Assembly (NCBI GenBank): GCA_010092845.1
Contig: JAADYW010000014.1
Span: 1-54,548, forward strand
Direction of reading: 5' to 3'
From: Chloroflexota bacterium
GTDB lineage: Bacteria > Chloroflexota > Anaerolineae > Aggregatilineales > J027
DNA: 54,548 bases
In this document: piece by piece, positions 1 to 7,791 of the stretch
Layout of the letters: the number at the start of each line of letters is the position of its first letter
Position numbering within the stretch: the first letter of the stretch is position 1
Notes under the pieces: generated by a model
Told to the model about the DNA's origin: nothing
The model's database searches: none
Seen by the model: the letters and a program-made list of their open reading frames with translations, nothing else
Position numbers and translations under genes: made by a program

Positions 1-504
1 AAAGTGACCTGACTGGCCGCCAGACTTCTCCAGAAGACGGATGCCCTCGATTCGCATCTCGCGATCAATTGCTTTGGCCATATCATAGATCGTCAGGGCT
101 GCGACGCTGGTTGCGGTCAAAGCTTCCATCTCAACGCCTGTTTTTCCAGTTGTCTGGGCCACCGTGTAGATCGAAATTGCCGGGGTTGCCTTATCCATCG
201 TGAAGTCCACCTCGATATGCGTCAGCGCCAGCGGATGGCAAAGGGGAATAAGCTCGGCGGTGCGCTTAGCGGCCATGATGCCGGCCAGGCGGGCCACGGT
301 AAGCACATCCCCTTTGGCGAGATTACCAGACTCGATGGCAGCGAGCGTTGCAGGCTTCATGACAACCCGACCGCCGGCAACCGCGGTACGTCTGCTATCG
401 GGTTTCTGGCCAATGTCAACCATGCGTGCGGTGCCGTCCGCATCAAGATGTGTCAGCGGTTGCTCTGGCTCTTCGGAGGGCCTAATTGGTTTGGATGGGC
501 TCAT
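1..504 (-). CDS. moaC: Cyclic pyranopterin monophosphate synthase MoaC (3' end cut by window)
   Basis: MoaC converts the product of MoaA into cyclic pyranopterin monophosphate, an early step of molybdenum cofactor synthesis in the cytosol. The reading frame is open from an ATG at 504 down to base 1, giving 168 residues with no stop inside the window. Family hallmarks are seen in order: [16 protein letters not shown] near the N-terminus, [12 protein letters not shown] in the middle, [16 protein letters not shown], and KSGGQSGHF at the end. MoaC proteins normally finish within a few residues of that last motif, so almost the whole protein is present. The start overlaps the end of the upstream FHA gene by 23 bases, which suggests translational coupling. 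Identification is firm; only the last residues are missing. Confidence 0.95.
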   Translation of the reverse strand, partial: MSPSKPIRPSEEPEQPLTHLDADGTARMVDIGQKPDSRRTAVAGGRVVMKPATLAAIESGNLAKGDVLTVARLAGIMAAKRTAELIPLCHPLALTHIEVDFTMDKATPAISIYTVAQTTGKTGVEMEALTATSVAALTIYDMAKAIDREMRIEGIRLLEKSGGQSGHF

Positions 505-994
505 CTTCAAAAGTAACCCGGCAAACCAGACGCCCCAGACGCATCTCATCACCATCCCGCAGGATCCGCGGCTCGTTGGGTACGATACGTTGGCCGTTAA
601 GATACGTGCTGTTTGCGCTACTGAGGTCGATCAATACGATGGTGTCATTCTGGCGCCGTAATAGCGCATGCCGCCGCGAAACCCCTGCATCTAACCCGCC
701 GAAATTACTGAAGTCAATATCGACTTCTGAATCGCCATGGGTGCGGCCCAGAACAAGTTCTTCCTGGTTGAAGCGGACTCGCAGCGGTGACTCATAGCCA
801 CGTACATGCAGTAAAACAAACGTCTCGTTGTCAAAGCGGGCGGTGCCCCAGCGGCGCTTGGGGATAACCGGCGAATCGTCTTGCTGGGCAAAAATACGGG
901 TATCTGGATGGATGTCATCTAGCAGGCCTCCACACCGATAGCAGATAGCCTCACCCTCTTTATTTTTAGCTCCACAGTGTGGACATTCGATCAT
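482..994 (-). CDS. Zinc-ribbon/FHA domain protein
   Basis: This 170-residue cytosolic protein opens with a CPHC...CYRC zinc ribbon (about residues 5-21) and carries a C-terminal forkhead-associated domain (about residues 78-160). The FHA signatures are visible: LVLGR on the first strand, SRRHALL, and NSTYLNG. FHA domains bind phosphothreonine peptides, so the protein probably reads Ser/Thr-kinase signalling, with the ribbon as a second contact surface. The partner kinase is not in the window. It is the first gene of a two-gene unit with moaC, although no functional link to molybdenum cofactor is evident. A good promoter lies upstream. The domain call is firm and the biological role is unknown. 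Confidence 0.85.
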   Translation of the reverse strand: MIECPHCGAKNKEGEAICYRCGGLLDDIHPDTRIFAQQDDSPVIPKRRWGTARFDNETFVLLHVRGYESPLRVRFNQEELVLGRTHGDSEVDIDFSNFGGLDAGVSRRHALLRRQNDTIVLIDLSSANSTYLNGQRIVPNEPRILRDGDEMRLGRLVCRVTFEDEPIQTN

Positions 995-1029
995 ATCTAA
1001 GACCTTTTAAGGCTGAATAGGTATAGTGT

Positions 1030-1057
1030 GGTATAGCACTCGGAATATGTCTGTCAA
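1030..1057 (-). promoter_or_regulatory. Sigma-70-type promoter for the FHA-moaC unit
   Basis: On the minus strand a perfect TTGACA (1052-1057) is followed after 16 bases by TATACC (1030-1035). It lies about 35 bases upstream of the FHA start codon and points toward it. A second TATACC copy (1020-1025) follows directly and could be an alternative -10. Confidence 0.6.
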
Positions 1058-1184
1058 AAAACCAAAAACGACCTTGGTCATCTTTGTGCAATCTCAGGCC
1101 CTAATTATATACGCATTCGTCAAAATTTTATAACAGGGCGTGTTTTTTTGGTATAGTATTGAACGGCTTATTGAATAGCCAATT

Positions 1185-2126
1185 GTGATCAATGAACAAA
1201 CTGAAAATATCTGCGAGGATGTCGTGGGATCGCTACGTAAAGGTCTTTCAAAAACACGGACTTCGTTCTTTGGGCGTATCGCTCAAGCCTTGAGCAGGAG
1301 TGATGTCACCGATGAAACCTGGGACGAGGTCGAAGAAATGCTGTTACAAGCAGATGTGGGTGTGCCAACTACCCTGAAGTTGATGGATGCGCTCCAATCA
1401 CGCAATGTACGCCGCAGTGACCAGCTCCGCGAGGTGCTTAAGGAGGAGTTGACAGCTTTGCTGTCTACACCACAACCAATGAATATCAGCGGCCGGGCGC
1501 TTTCGGTTATCATGATTGTCGGGGTCAACGGTTCGGGCAAGACGACGACGATCGGCAAGCTGGCACGGCGTATGCAGCTGAATAATCGCAAGTGCATTAT
1601 TGCTGCCGGCGATACCTTTCGTGCTGCCGCAATCGATCAGGTCCAAATTTGGGGTGAGCGTGCCAATGTACCCGTCATCGCTGGCAAACCAGGCATGGAT
1701 CCTGGCGCCATTGTATTTGATGCCGTCGAAGCAGCGCGCGCCCGTAACGCCGAGATCTTGATTGTTGATACCGCAGGTCGTCTGCACTCAAATTTCAACC
1801 TCATGCAAGAACTCAAGAAGATCCGGAACGTAATGGTCAAGGTCGTTCCGGATGCGCCGCATGAGACCCTCCTGGTGCTCGATGGCACCACCGGGCAAAA
1901 CGCCCTCAACCAGGCCAAGAAGTTCCAGGAGTTCGTGGATATCACTGGTGTCATCATTACCAAACTGGACAGCACCGCCAAAGGTGGTATGCTGTTTGCT
2001 ATTCAACAGGAGCTTGGGCTGCCGGTTCATTATATCGGGATCGGTGAGACCATATATGATCTGGTGCCCTTCGATCCTGATCGTTTTGTTGATGGCCTAT
2101 TCGAAGATGAAGAAGAAGAGGAATGA
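1185..2126 (+). CDS. ftsY: Signal recognition particle receptor FtsY
   Basis: FtsY is the SRP receptor GTPase at the cytoplasmic membrane that docks ribosome-nascent-chain-SRP complexes for co-translational insertion. The 313-residue protein has the short N-domain helical bundle, then the G-domain motifs in order: GVNGSGKTTTIGK (P-loop, near residue 115), DTFRAAAIDQ, DTAGRLHSN, TKLDSTAKGG. It lacks the long acidic A-domain of E. coli FtsY, as is common outside enterobacteria, and ends in an acidic EDEEEEE tail. The chosen start is GTG at 1185, the first in-frame initiator after the intergenic region. A TATAGT at 1152-1157 could be its -10 but has no good -35. prfB begins 6 bases after the stop, so the two form an operon. 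Confidence 0.95.
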   Translation: MINEQTENICEDVVGSLRKGLSKTRTSFFGRIAQALSRSDVTDETWDEVEEMLLQADVGVPTTLKLMDALQSRNVRRSDQLREVLKEELTALLSTPQPMNISGRALSVIMIVGVNGSGKTTTIGKLARRMQLNNRKCIIAAGDTFRAAAIDQVQIWGERANVPVIAGKPGMDPGAIVFDAVEAARARNAEILIVDTAGRLHSNFNLMQELKKIRNVMVKVVPDAPHETLLVLDGTTGQNALNQAKKFQEFVDITGVIITKLDSTAKGGMLFAIQQELGLPVHYIGIGETIYDLVPFDPDRFVDGLFEDEEEEE

Positions 2127-2132
2127 ACGGAA

Positions 2133-3222
2133 ATGGAAGCACTGATTAGCCAGCTAAACGAGATGCGGAAACGTATTGACAATTTAATGGTGCGTCTTTG
2201 ACATCGCTGACAAGCAGCAACGACTGAACGAGCTGGAAACCGCTTCAGCGAAACAGGATTTCTGGGACGACCCGTCCAGTGCTCAGAAGACGATGCAGCA
2301 CATTTCCAAACTGCGTAACGAGGTTGAGCGGTGGCAGGGAATCCATAGTCAAATCGCGGAGACTCTGGAACTGGCTGAGCTACGTGATGAGGCACTAGGC
2401 GATGAACTGACTAAGGAAGTTGAACGCCTTGAGAAGCGCGTCGAGGATATGTCCTTCCAAGCGATGCTCAGTGGCAAGCATGACAACGAAGATGCTATCC
2501 TGGCCATCCACGCCGGGGCCGGCGGGACGGACGCTCAGGATTGGGCTGGCATGCTGACCCGCATGTATCTGCGCTGGGCAGAGCAACAAGGCAACAAGAC
2601 CGAGGTCGTCTCGGAAACGCCTGGCGAAGAAGCCGGTGTGAAGAGCATCATGATCTCAGTTCAGGGCGATTGGGTCTATGGCTACCTGAGAGCAGAGCGC
2701 GGTGTCCACCGCTTGGTTCGCATCAGCCCCTTTGATGCCAATAGCCGGCGCCACACGTCTTTCTGTCTGGTCGAGGTTTGGCCGGATATTCACGATGAGA
2801 TCGAGATTGAAATCAACGACAAGGATCTTCAGATCGACACTTTCAGGGCGGGCGGTGCTGGTGGTCAGCATGTGCAGAAGAACGATACTGCTGTCCGGAT
2901 CACCCATCTGCCGACTGGCATTGTCGTCTCGTGTCAGAACCAACGCAGCCAGGTTCAGAACTTAAACCGGGCCATGCAGGTCCTCAAGGCACGTCTGGTT
3001 CAATTGGAAGAGCAGAAACGCGAAGAGGAGTTCGCAGAGCTGAAAGGTGAGCATGTCAGTGCCGAGTGGGGTAGCCAGATTCGCTCGTATGTCCTCCATC
3101 CCTACCAGATGGTCAAGGATCATCGTACCGACCATGAGACGGGACGCGTCGATGCTGTCCTGGATGGCGACCTGAATGAGTTTATGCAGTCCTATCTGCG
3201 TTTTTCGGTAGGTGAAATCTAA
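2133..3222 (+). CDS. prfB: Peptide chain release factor 2 (programmed +1 frameshift)
   Basis: RF2 recognises UGA and UAA stop codons and triggers peptide release. The gene starts at ATG 2133, runs 22 codons to an in-frame TGA at 2199-2201, and continues in the +1 frame from GAC at 2200 to the stop at 3220-3222. The joined product is 362 residues, the normal RF2 length. Downstream motifs are intact: the codon-recognition SPF in RISPFDANS and the catalytic GGQ in AGGAGGQHVQ. The N-terminal 22 residues match the RF2 N-terminal helix in register, and the post-shift part continues it. This is the classic autoregulatory frameshift, not a mutation: low RF2 makes the ribosome slip and restores RF2. 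It is co-transcribed with ftsY. Confidence 0.95.
2188..2202 (+). promoter_or_regulatory. RF2 programmed +1 frameshift site
   Basis: The slippery CTT codon (2196-2198) precedes TGA (2199-2201) followed by C, the conserved CTTTGAC arrangement. A GGTG (2189-2192) sits three bases upstream of CTT, where other prfB genes have an internal Shine-Dalgarno sequence. It is weaker than the E. coli AGGGGG but still pairs with the 16S rRNA tail. Confidence 0.9.
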
Positions 3223-3260
3223 GCCCGCGGAAAACCGCTTCGGTTGGATTAGATACTACG

Positions 3261-3299
3261 AGTCGCGGCAGCCCTGATGAGAGGGTCGCCGCGACTTTT
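3261..3299 (+). terminator. Rho-independent terminator after prfB
   Basis: AGTCGCGGC (3261-3269) pairs perfectly with GCCGCGACT (3288-3296). A nested CCCT/AGGG stem lies inside (3272-3275 with 3282-3285), and TTTTG follows. It lies 38 bases after the prfB stop and ends the ftsY-prfB unit. Confidence 0.85.
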
Positions 3300-3324
3300 G
3301 CGATTACCCTGGCTCCTGTATAGT
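3298..3324 (+). promoter_or_regulatory. Candidate promoter for the 3368 gene
   Basis: TTGCGA (3298-3303) and TATAGT (3319-3324) are separated by 15 bases, 44 bases ahead of the start codon and just after the prfB terminator. The spacing is short, so this is only a candidate. Confidence 0.4.
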
Positions 3325-3367
3325 TGGGCTATTTGCAGCGAACTCGTGTTCAGGAAGGTGCCATATC

Positions 3368-4642
3368 ATGAATGAGGAACTCAAGCAGAAGATTCGGTCA
3401 CTTCGGCATGATTATGACAAATTGCTGGAGGCAGTGGCGATGTCGGATGTTAGCCGAGAGTTGAGCGATACCGCTACCAGGATTGCGGCACTGCCAGGCC
3501 GTGTCCAGGCTATTCGTGGCGCAGGCTATGCCTACGCCAATTACCTTGAGCACAAGGTGGATACCCTCAATGATCAGTGGTCTCAGGTTCGGTTCCAGAT
3601 CCAGCGGGCGATCCGCAATGAACTGGCTAATGCCCGCAGCGAAGTTGAACCCCTCGATGAGCTTTGGGATGAATTGGAGCGGGCGATCGCCGGTGGCGCC
3701 AAAACCGAAACAGCCAAAACAGCGGGTAAGGGGATGAGCGCGATGCTGTCAGCGGCAGTGGGGACCGGATCTGAAGAAGAAACCGAAGCCGATTCGACGG
3801 GCGGATTGTTGTCCCAATTGAAAGCGATGTCCGAGCAAACGAAGGCGGCGGGTGATCTGGCAGCCGCTGTCGAATCGGCGATAGATGCCTCAGGCGATGG
3901 TGTTGACGACGCTCAGGCTGCGGCAATTATTGGTCAGCTTGAAGGCGCGATGGCGCGTGCCGAGAAATCTATCGAGGGGTCCAAGGAGCGGATCCAGGCC
4001 CTCTATGGTAATGTGCCGGGCAATGTTGGCCAGACTGAGAGTCAGCTTTCAGATATCGAGACCTGGCTGGAACGGGCTAAAACGGCGAACTTTGAATGGA
4101 ATGCCGGTGAAGACATGTATATGGTCGTCAAAGCCGAATGGAAGAAAACCGGCAACAAGAAAGAGGACCCCGATGGCTTCCTCTATATCACCAGCCAGCG
4201 TCTTGTGATGGAGCAGGCCGAGAAGAAGGGCGGTTTCATGGGCTTTGGCGGCAAGCGTGTTGAGGAATTGCTGTGGGAGAGCCCGATTGGCGCGATGGAG
4301 GAAATCGATTATGAGAAGAAGGGCTTGCTGGGTGGCATTGACCTCATTCATATCCGGTTTGGCTCCGGGGGCCCTTTTGGTGATGTCACCCTGGAAGTAA
4401 AAGAAGGTATACACGCCAGGGTATTTGCCAGCAAACTTCAGCAAGCAGCAAGCGGCGCCATCGAGCGGGAGCGCGGTCTAGAGCGGAGCGATGCAGAAAA
4501 AGCCTTCGTCGACGCCATCGCGGACCTGCCGACAACTTGCCCCGTATGCGGAGCCACACTTGATCAAGAGGTCACCCGGGGGATGACCCAGCTTGAGTGT
4601 GCCTATTGCGGTGCGATTGTTCGTATCGGCGCGACATCATAG
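3368..4642 (+). CDS. Orphan coiled-coil protein with C-terminal zinc ribbon
   Basis: I do not recognise this 424-residue protein. No signal peptide or membrane segment is visible. Residues 1-115 are charged and helical. A low-complexity Ala/Glu/Ser stretch follows (about 118-150), then another helical segment (150-245). Residues about 245-350 look like a compact beta domain: YMVVKAEWKK, then LYITSQRLVME, then a glycine-rich FMGFGGKR loop. This pattern recalls GRAM/PH-like folds but is not proof. The C-terminus has CPVC (391-394) and CAYC about 21 residues later, a zinc ribbon. The ATG has a good AGGAAGG ribosome site 8 bases upstream. It is a single-gene unit between a terminator and a hairpin. 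A role as a cytosolic scaffold or stress protein is a guess only. Confidence 0.75.
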   Translation: MNEELKQKIRSLRHDYDKLLEAVAMSDVSRELSDTATRIAALPGRVQAIRGAGYAYANYLEHKVDTLNDQWSQVRFQIQRAIRNELANARSEVEPLDELWDELERAIAGGAKTETAKTAGKGMSAMLSAAVGTGSEEETEADSTGGLLSQLKAMSEQTKAAGDLAAAVESAIDASGDGVDDAQAAAIIGQLEGAMARAEKSIEGSKERIQALYGNVPGNVGQTESQLSDIETWLERAKTANFEWNAGEDMYMVVKAEWKKTGNKKEDPDGFLYITSQRLVMEQAEKKGGFMGFGGKRVEELLWESPIGAMEEIDYEKKGLLGGIDLIHIRFGSGGPFGDVTLEVKEGIHARVFASKLQQAASGAIERERGLERSDAEKAFVDAIADLPTTCPVCGATLDQEVTRGMTQLECAYCGAIVRIGATS

Positions 4643-4656
4643 ATTGCTGGTCGCGC

Positions 4657-4693
4657 AGATGCCCTCTACCTAGGTCGCTATTAGGGGGCATCT
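4657..4693 (+). terminator. Hairpin after the 3368 gene, possible terminator
   Basis: AGATGCCCTCTA (4657-4668) can pair with TAGGGGGCATCT (4682-4693) with one mismatch. No T-run follows, so it may act as a weak terminator or as a 3'-end stabilising structure. Confidence 0.45.
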
Positions 4694-4740
4694 ATTATGG
4701 TTCTTAGAAAACCTATCATGGTATTCTAAGCCGGCGTCGC

Positions 4741-4746
4741 TATAAT
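4741..4746 (+). promoter_or_regulatory. -10 box for the site-2 protease operon
   Basis: A perfect TATAAT lies 38 bases ahead of the ATG at 4785. No convincing -35 is seen. It also argues against an in-frame TTG at 4749, which would start before the transcript does. Confidence 0.45.
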
Positions 4747-4784
4747 GCTTGCTACTGGCAAACTGTATCTGCAAGAAGGGTCGT

Positions 4785-6173
4785 ATGCTTTTCTGGTTGC
4801 TGACGTTTTTCATCATACTCGTTCCCCTCGTGATTATTCACGAATTGGGTCACTTCTTCGCCGCCAAAAATGTTGGGATTACGGTCCTTGAATTTGGGAT
4901 TGGTTTCCCGCCGCGAGCTGCAACACTCTTCACGCGTGGTGATACCATTTACACTCTGAATTGGATTCCGATCGGTGGCTTTGTGCGGCCCTATGGCGAA
5001 GACATGGTACGCCCGAAGACGGACGAGGAAATGGAAGCCGATCTTCAGGAGATTGAAGGTCGCCATATCGAGAATCCCAAGAGCGTCTTTGAAGCGGGAC
5101 CGTGGGAACGGCTATGGTTCATGTTTGCTGGGCCACTGGCGAATTTCATTGCTGCCTTCTTCATCTTTGTCCTGATCGCCGTGATTGGGCAGCCTTATCG
5201 CGAGGAGTCTGGCGTCGCCGTATCGAGCGTGCTCGACGAGTCTCCAGCGGCCGCCGCAGGGCTGCAGGAAGATGACTTCATCACGCACATAGCGGGCGAA
5301 CGGGTCACCGAAGTTGAGGATTTCAACGCTCGCGTCAATGGGCCTGAGCCGGTTGCCCTTACAGTAGAGCGCGATGGGGACTCGTTTGAAACGACCCTTG
5401 CGCCGACCACATCGACCGATGTCTCTGATAACCGTGTTGTCGTGCTGGATATTGTTGAAGGCTGGCCAGCAGATGGTAAATTGGAAGAGGGCGATCTAAT
5501 TGTTGCCGTTGATGGCGAGGATGTGCATACGACCGAGGCGCTCATTGACCGCACCAAGGATCGTGACGGTGAGACCATTGTCTATACCATTGAGCGCGAT
5601 GGTGAAACCCTCGATGTTGAGCTTGTACCGGAAAACCTCGATGCTTCGGATAATGCCAAGATTGGCGTCACAATTGCTGCATTTAACCCCAGCCTGGGGT
5701 TCGGCTATGCTCAGGGCTACGATATCAAAACGCGCCCTGCCGATGGTCCGGTTGATGCCGTGGTCACAGGTGCCGAAGAGTTTGCCTTTTCGATGGAGCT
5801 GATTGTGCGCGCCCCTATCATGTTGATAGAGGGGCAGCTTTCGCCCGAGCAAGCGCGCCCGGTAAGTATTGTCGGTATCGGCCAGATCGGTGGTGAGGTA
5901 ATCCGCCAGAGTATAGAACTCGAGGCGGTGTTCCCGATCCTGAACTTCATGGCGATCATCAGCATTGCGTTGGCCGTGACCAATCTCCTCCCCATACCGG
6001 GACTGGACGGTGGCCGTATGGTGTTCGTATTCATCGAATTGCTACGTGGCAAGCCGATGGAGCCTGAGCGTGAGGGCTTTGTCCACATGATTGGTATTCT
6101 CTTCTTGCTGTCTTTGATGGCGGTAGTTATCTTCTGGGACATCGTCGACCCTATCGATCTGAATTCGTTCTAG
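4785..6173 (+). CDS. rseP: Site-2 protease, RseP-type M50 metalloprotease with PDZ domains
   Basis: This intramembrane zinc protease cuts membrane-anchored regulators such as anti-sigma factors after a first cut outside. The 462-residue protein has an N-terminal membrane helix containing HELGH (residues 19-23, catalytic Glu20). Two PDZ-like domains follow (about 135-200 and 215-290), then a helix with NLLPIPGLDGG (400-409, third zinc ligand Asp408) and a final membrane helix. I chose ATG 4785 because AGAAGGG precedes it at good spacing and the hydrophobic helix starts there. An insertion of about 80 residues lies between the PDZ pair and the LDG motif. It leads an operon with the HEAT-repeat gene. 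Substrates are unknown; the putative anti-sigma protein at 10.5-11.9 kb is a possible client (inference). Confidence 0.92.
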   Translation: MLFWLLTFFIILVPLVIIHELGHFFAAKNVGITVLEFGIGFPPRAATLFTRGDTIYTLNWIPIGGFVRPYGEDMVRPKTDEEMEADLQEIEGRHIENPKSVFEAGPWERLWFMFAGPLANFIAAFFIFVLIAVIGQPYREESGVAVSSVLDESPAAAAGLQEDDFITHIAGERVTEVEDFNARVNGPEPVALTVERDGDSFETTLAPTTSTDVSDNRVVVLDIVEGWPADGKLEEGDLIVAVDGEDVHTTEALIDRTKDRDGETIVYTIERDGETLDVELVPENLDASDNAKIGVTIAAFNPSLGFGYAQGYDIKTRPADGPVDAVVTGAEEFAFSMELIVRAPIMLIEGQLSPEQARPVSIVGIGQIGGEVIRQSIELEAVFPILNFMAIISIALAVTNLLPIPGLDGGRMVFVFIELLRGKPMEPEREGFVHMIGILFLLSLMAVVIFWDIVDPIDLNSF

Positions 6174-6186
6174 GGATTGAGTTTTT

Positions 6187-7284
6187 ATGTCTGAACAACC
6201 GAGCGACGCGAGGTATGACTTCGACTCGGGGTACACGTCGCGCCCTGAGCCGTACGATATTGATAAGACGATGGAGGTTCTTAAGAACGCCGATGAGCAT
6301 GCGGTATTGCCAGCTGGCGCCATTTACGGCCTCTCGGATCTGTCTGGTGAAGCATTGGTGACGTTCCGTGCGGGCTGGCAAACGCTGGCGACGGCGCGCC
6401 GTCGCCAGTTGGCTACATCCTTAGTCGAGTCGATTGAGACAAACTTTTTTCTCCACTATGAAGCTGTGGCCTACGTCCTCCTCGAGGATCCTGATCCAGA
6501 AGTCCGTCAGAAAGCGATTGAAATGCCGTGGTATGTGATCAGCGAGCGACTGTTCCATACCCTGATGACGATGGCCCAGAAAGATTCCTCGACACCGGTG
6601 CGCGCGACAGCGATGAGCGCACTCGGGCGCTTCATCTACGAAGGGGAAATGGAGGAGTTTGACGTCGCGTTGACTGCCCGTGCCCGCCAACTGGCAATCG
6701 CGTACTACGAGGATCGTAGCGAGGATCTCGATGTCCGTCGCCGTTCACTTGAAGCTGTCTCGCATAGTACGATGGATGAGCTTGATGCGATGATCCTGGA
6801 GGCTTATGAGGATGACGAGCCGATGATGCAGGCGAGTGCGGTCTTTGCGATGGGGGCAAGCTGCAAACCGCGGTGGGCAGAGCAAGTCATCCGCGAGCTG
6901 GATAACCCCATGCCCGAGATACGGTTTGAGGCGATCCGGGCTGCTGGGGAGCTTGCTCTTGCAGACGCCGTGCCTAAGCTGATCGCGTCTGCACAGGAAG
7001 ACGGTGACGATTATGAGCTGCGCTTGACAGCGATATGGTCGCTAGGCGAAATCGGCACCAAGGAGGCAACGCGTGGCCTACAGGCGCTGTTGTCCCAAGC
7101 AGAGGCCGCTGAGAATGACACTTTGATGGAAGCCATCGAGGACGCACTCGAGACGGCCGCGTTAATGAGTGGTTTCATGCTCCCTATGTTCGAATTCATG
7201 GACGATGAGCCTGAGCTCTCCGACGATCTGATGGACCTTGATGATCTAGACGAAGACGATAACGACCCTTCCCGGCTCAACTAA
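6187..7284 (+). CDS. HEAT-repeat protein
   Basis: This acidic 365-residue cytosolic protein is built of helical HEAT/PBS-lyase-type repeats from about residue 95 to 325. Repeated units are visible, for example DPDPEVRQKAIEMP, DDEPMMQASAVFAMG, NPMPEIRFEAIRAAGELAL and DYELRLTAIWSLGEIG. Such solenoids bind other proteins. The C-terminus is strongly acidic (DLDDLDEDDND). It starts 13 bases after the protease stop with an AGGGA ribosome site, so the two are co-transcribed. It could be a partner or adaptor of the protease, but nothing in the sequence proves this. Confidence 0.85.
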   Translation: MSEQPSDARYDFDSGYTSRPEPYDIDKTMEVLKNADEHAVLPAGAIYGLSDLSGEALVTFRAGWQTLATARRRQLATSLVESIETNFFLHYEAVAYVLLEDPDPEVRQKAIEMPWYVISERLFHTLMTMAQKDSSTPVRATAMSALGRFIYEGEMEEFDVALTARARQLAIAYYEDRSEDLDVRRRSLEAVSHSTMDELDAMILEAYEDDEPMMQASAVFAMGASCKPRWAEQVIRELDNPMPEIRFEAIRAAGELALADAVPKLIASAQEDGDDYELRLTAIWSLGEIGTKEATRGLQALLSQAEAAENDTLMEAIEDALETAALMSGFMLPMFEFMDDEPELSDDLMDLDDLDEDDNDPSRLN

Positions 7285-7450
7285 AGCTCTGCTTACATAA
7301 ATGCGGCATCTGAGGCGCCAGGGAAATGAACTGACGTCTTTTTATCTTCTGAATCGTATTCGACGCCTTGGGCACCGAGCGCACTTCGTTGAAGTATCTG
7401 CCTACTATCCGGGTATACTTCTACGGGTCAAAAGCCCGGCAGGGGTATGT

Positions 7451-7456
7451 TATAAT
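7451..7456 (+). promoter_or_regulatory. -10 box for acyP (in the 213-base gap 7285-7497)
   Basis: A perfect TATAAT lies 41 bases upstream of the acylphosphatase start. The -35 region shows only GTCAAA. The rest of the 7285-7497 gap holds no gene or terminator that I can support. Confidence 0.4.
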
Positions 7457-7497
7457 CCGGATGCGCGTTGGAAAATTGGATTATCGTGGATGGGTTT

Positions 7498-7791
7498 ATG
7501 GCGAACAATCGAAATTTTGAACGACTCCATGCAATTGTCTCAGGCCACGTTCAGGGTGTGAATTTCCGACATAATACTGTACAGGAGGCGCGGCAGCTCG
7601 GCGTGGATGGGTGGGTCTACAATCGTCCCGACGGCACTGTCGAAGTTACCGCTGAAGGCCCCCGCTTGCAGCTAGAGCAGCTGGAAGCATTTTTGCATAG
7701 AGGCTCGCCAGCGGCTCGTGTCGAAGATGTTCGTGTCGAGTGGCAGCCCGCCACCGGTGAGTTCAGTGAGTTTGGGGTCCGCTATCGGTGA
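7498..7791 (+). CDS. acyP: Acylphosphatase
   Basis: This small cytosolic enzyme hydrolyses carboxyl-phosphate bonds of acylphosphates. It has 97 residues, the usual size. The phosphate-binding loop GHVQGVNFR carries the essential Arg24, and GWVYNRPDG carries the catalytic Asn42. The start is ATG 7498; an upstream in-frame TTG at 7468 would add ten residues that the family lacks and has no good ribosome site. The stop overlaps the GTG of the next gene (GTGA), so both are translated from one mRNA. Confidence 0.93.
   Translation: MANNRNFERLHAIVSGHVQGVNFRHNTVQEARQLGVDGWVYNRPDGTVEVTAEGPRLQLEQLEAFLHRGSPAARVEDVRVEWQPATGEFSEFGVRYR

Noticed and set aside
2133-2201. prfB as a pseudogene broken by TGA
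   Set aside because: The stop lies at the exact CTTTGAC position of the RF2 programmed frameshift and both halves join to a full-length protein.
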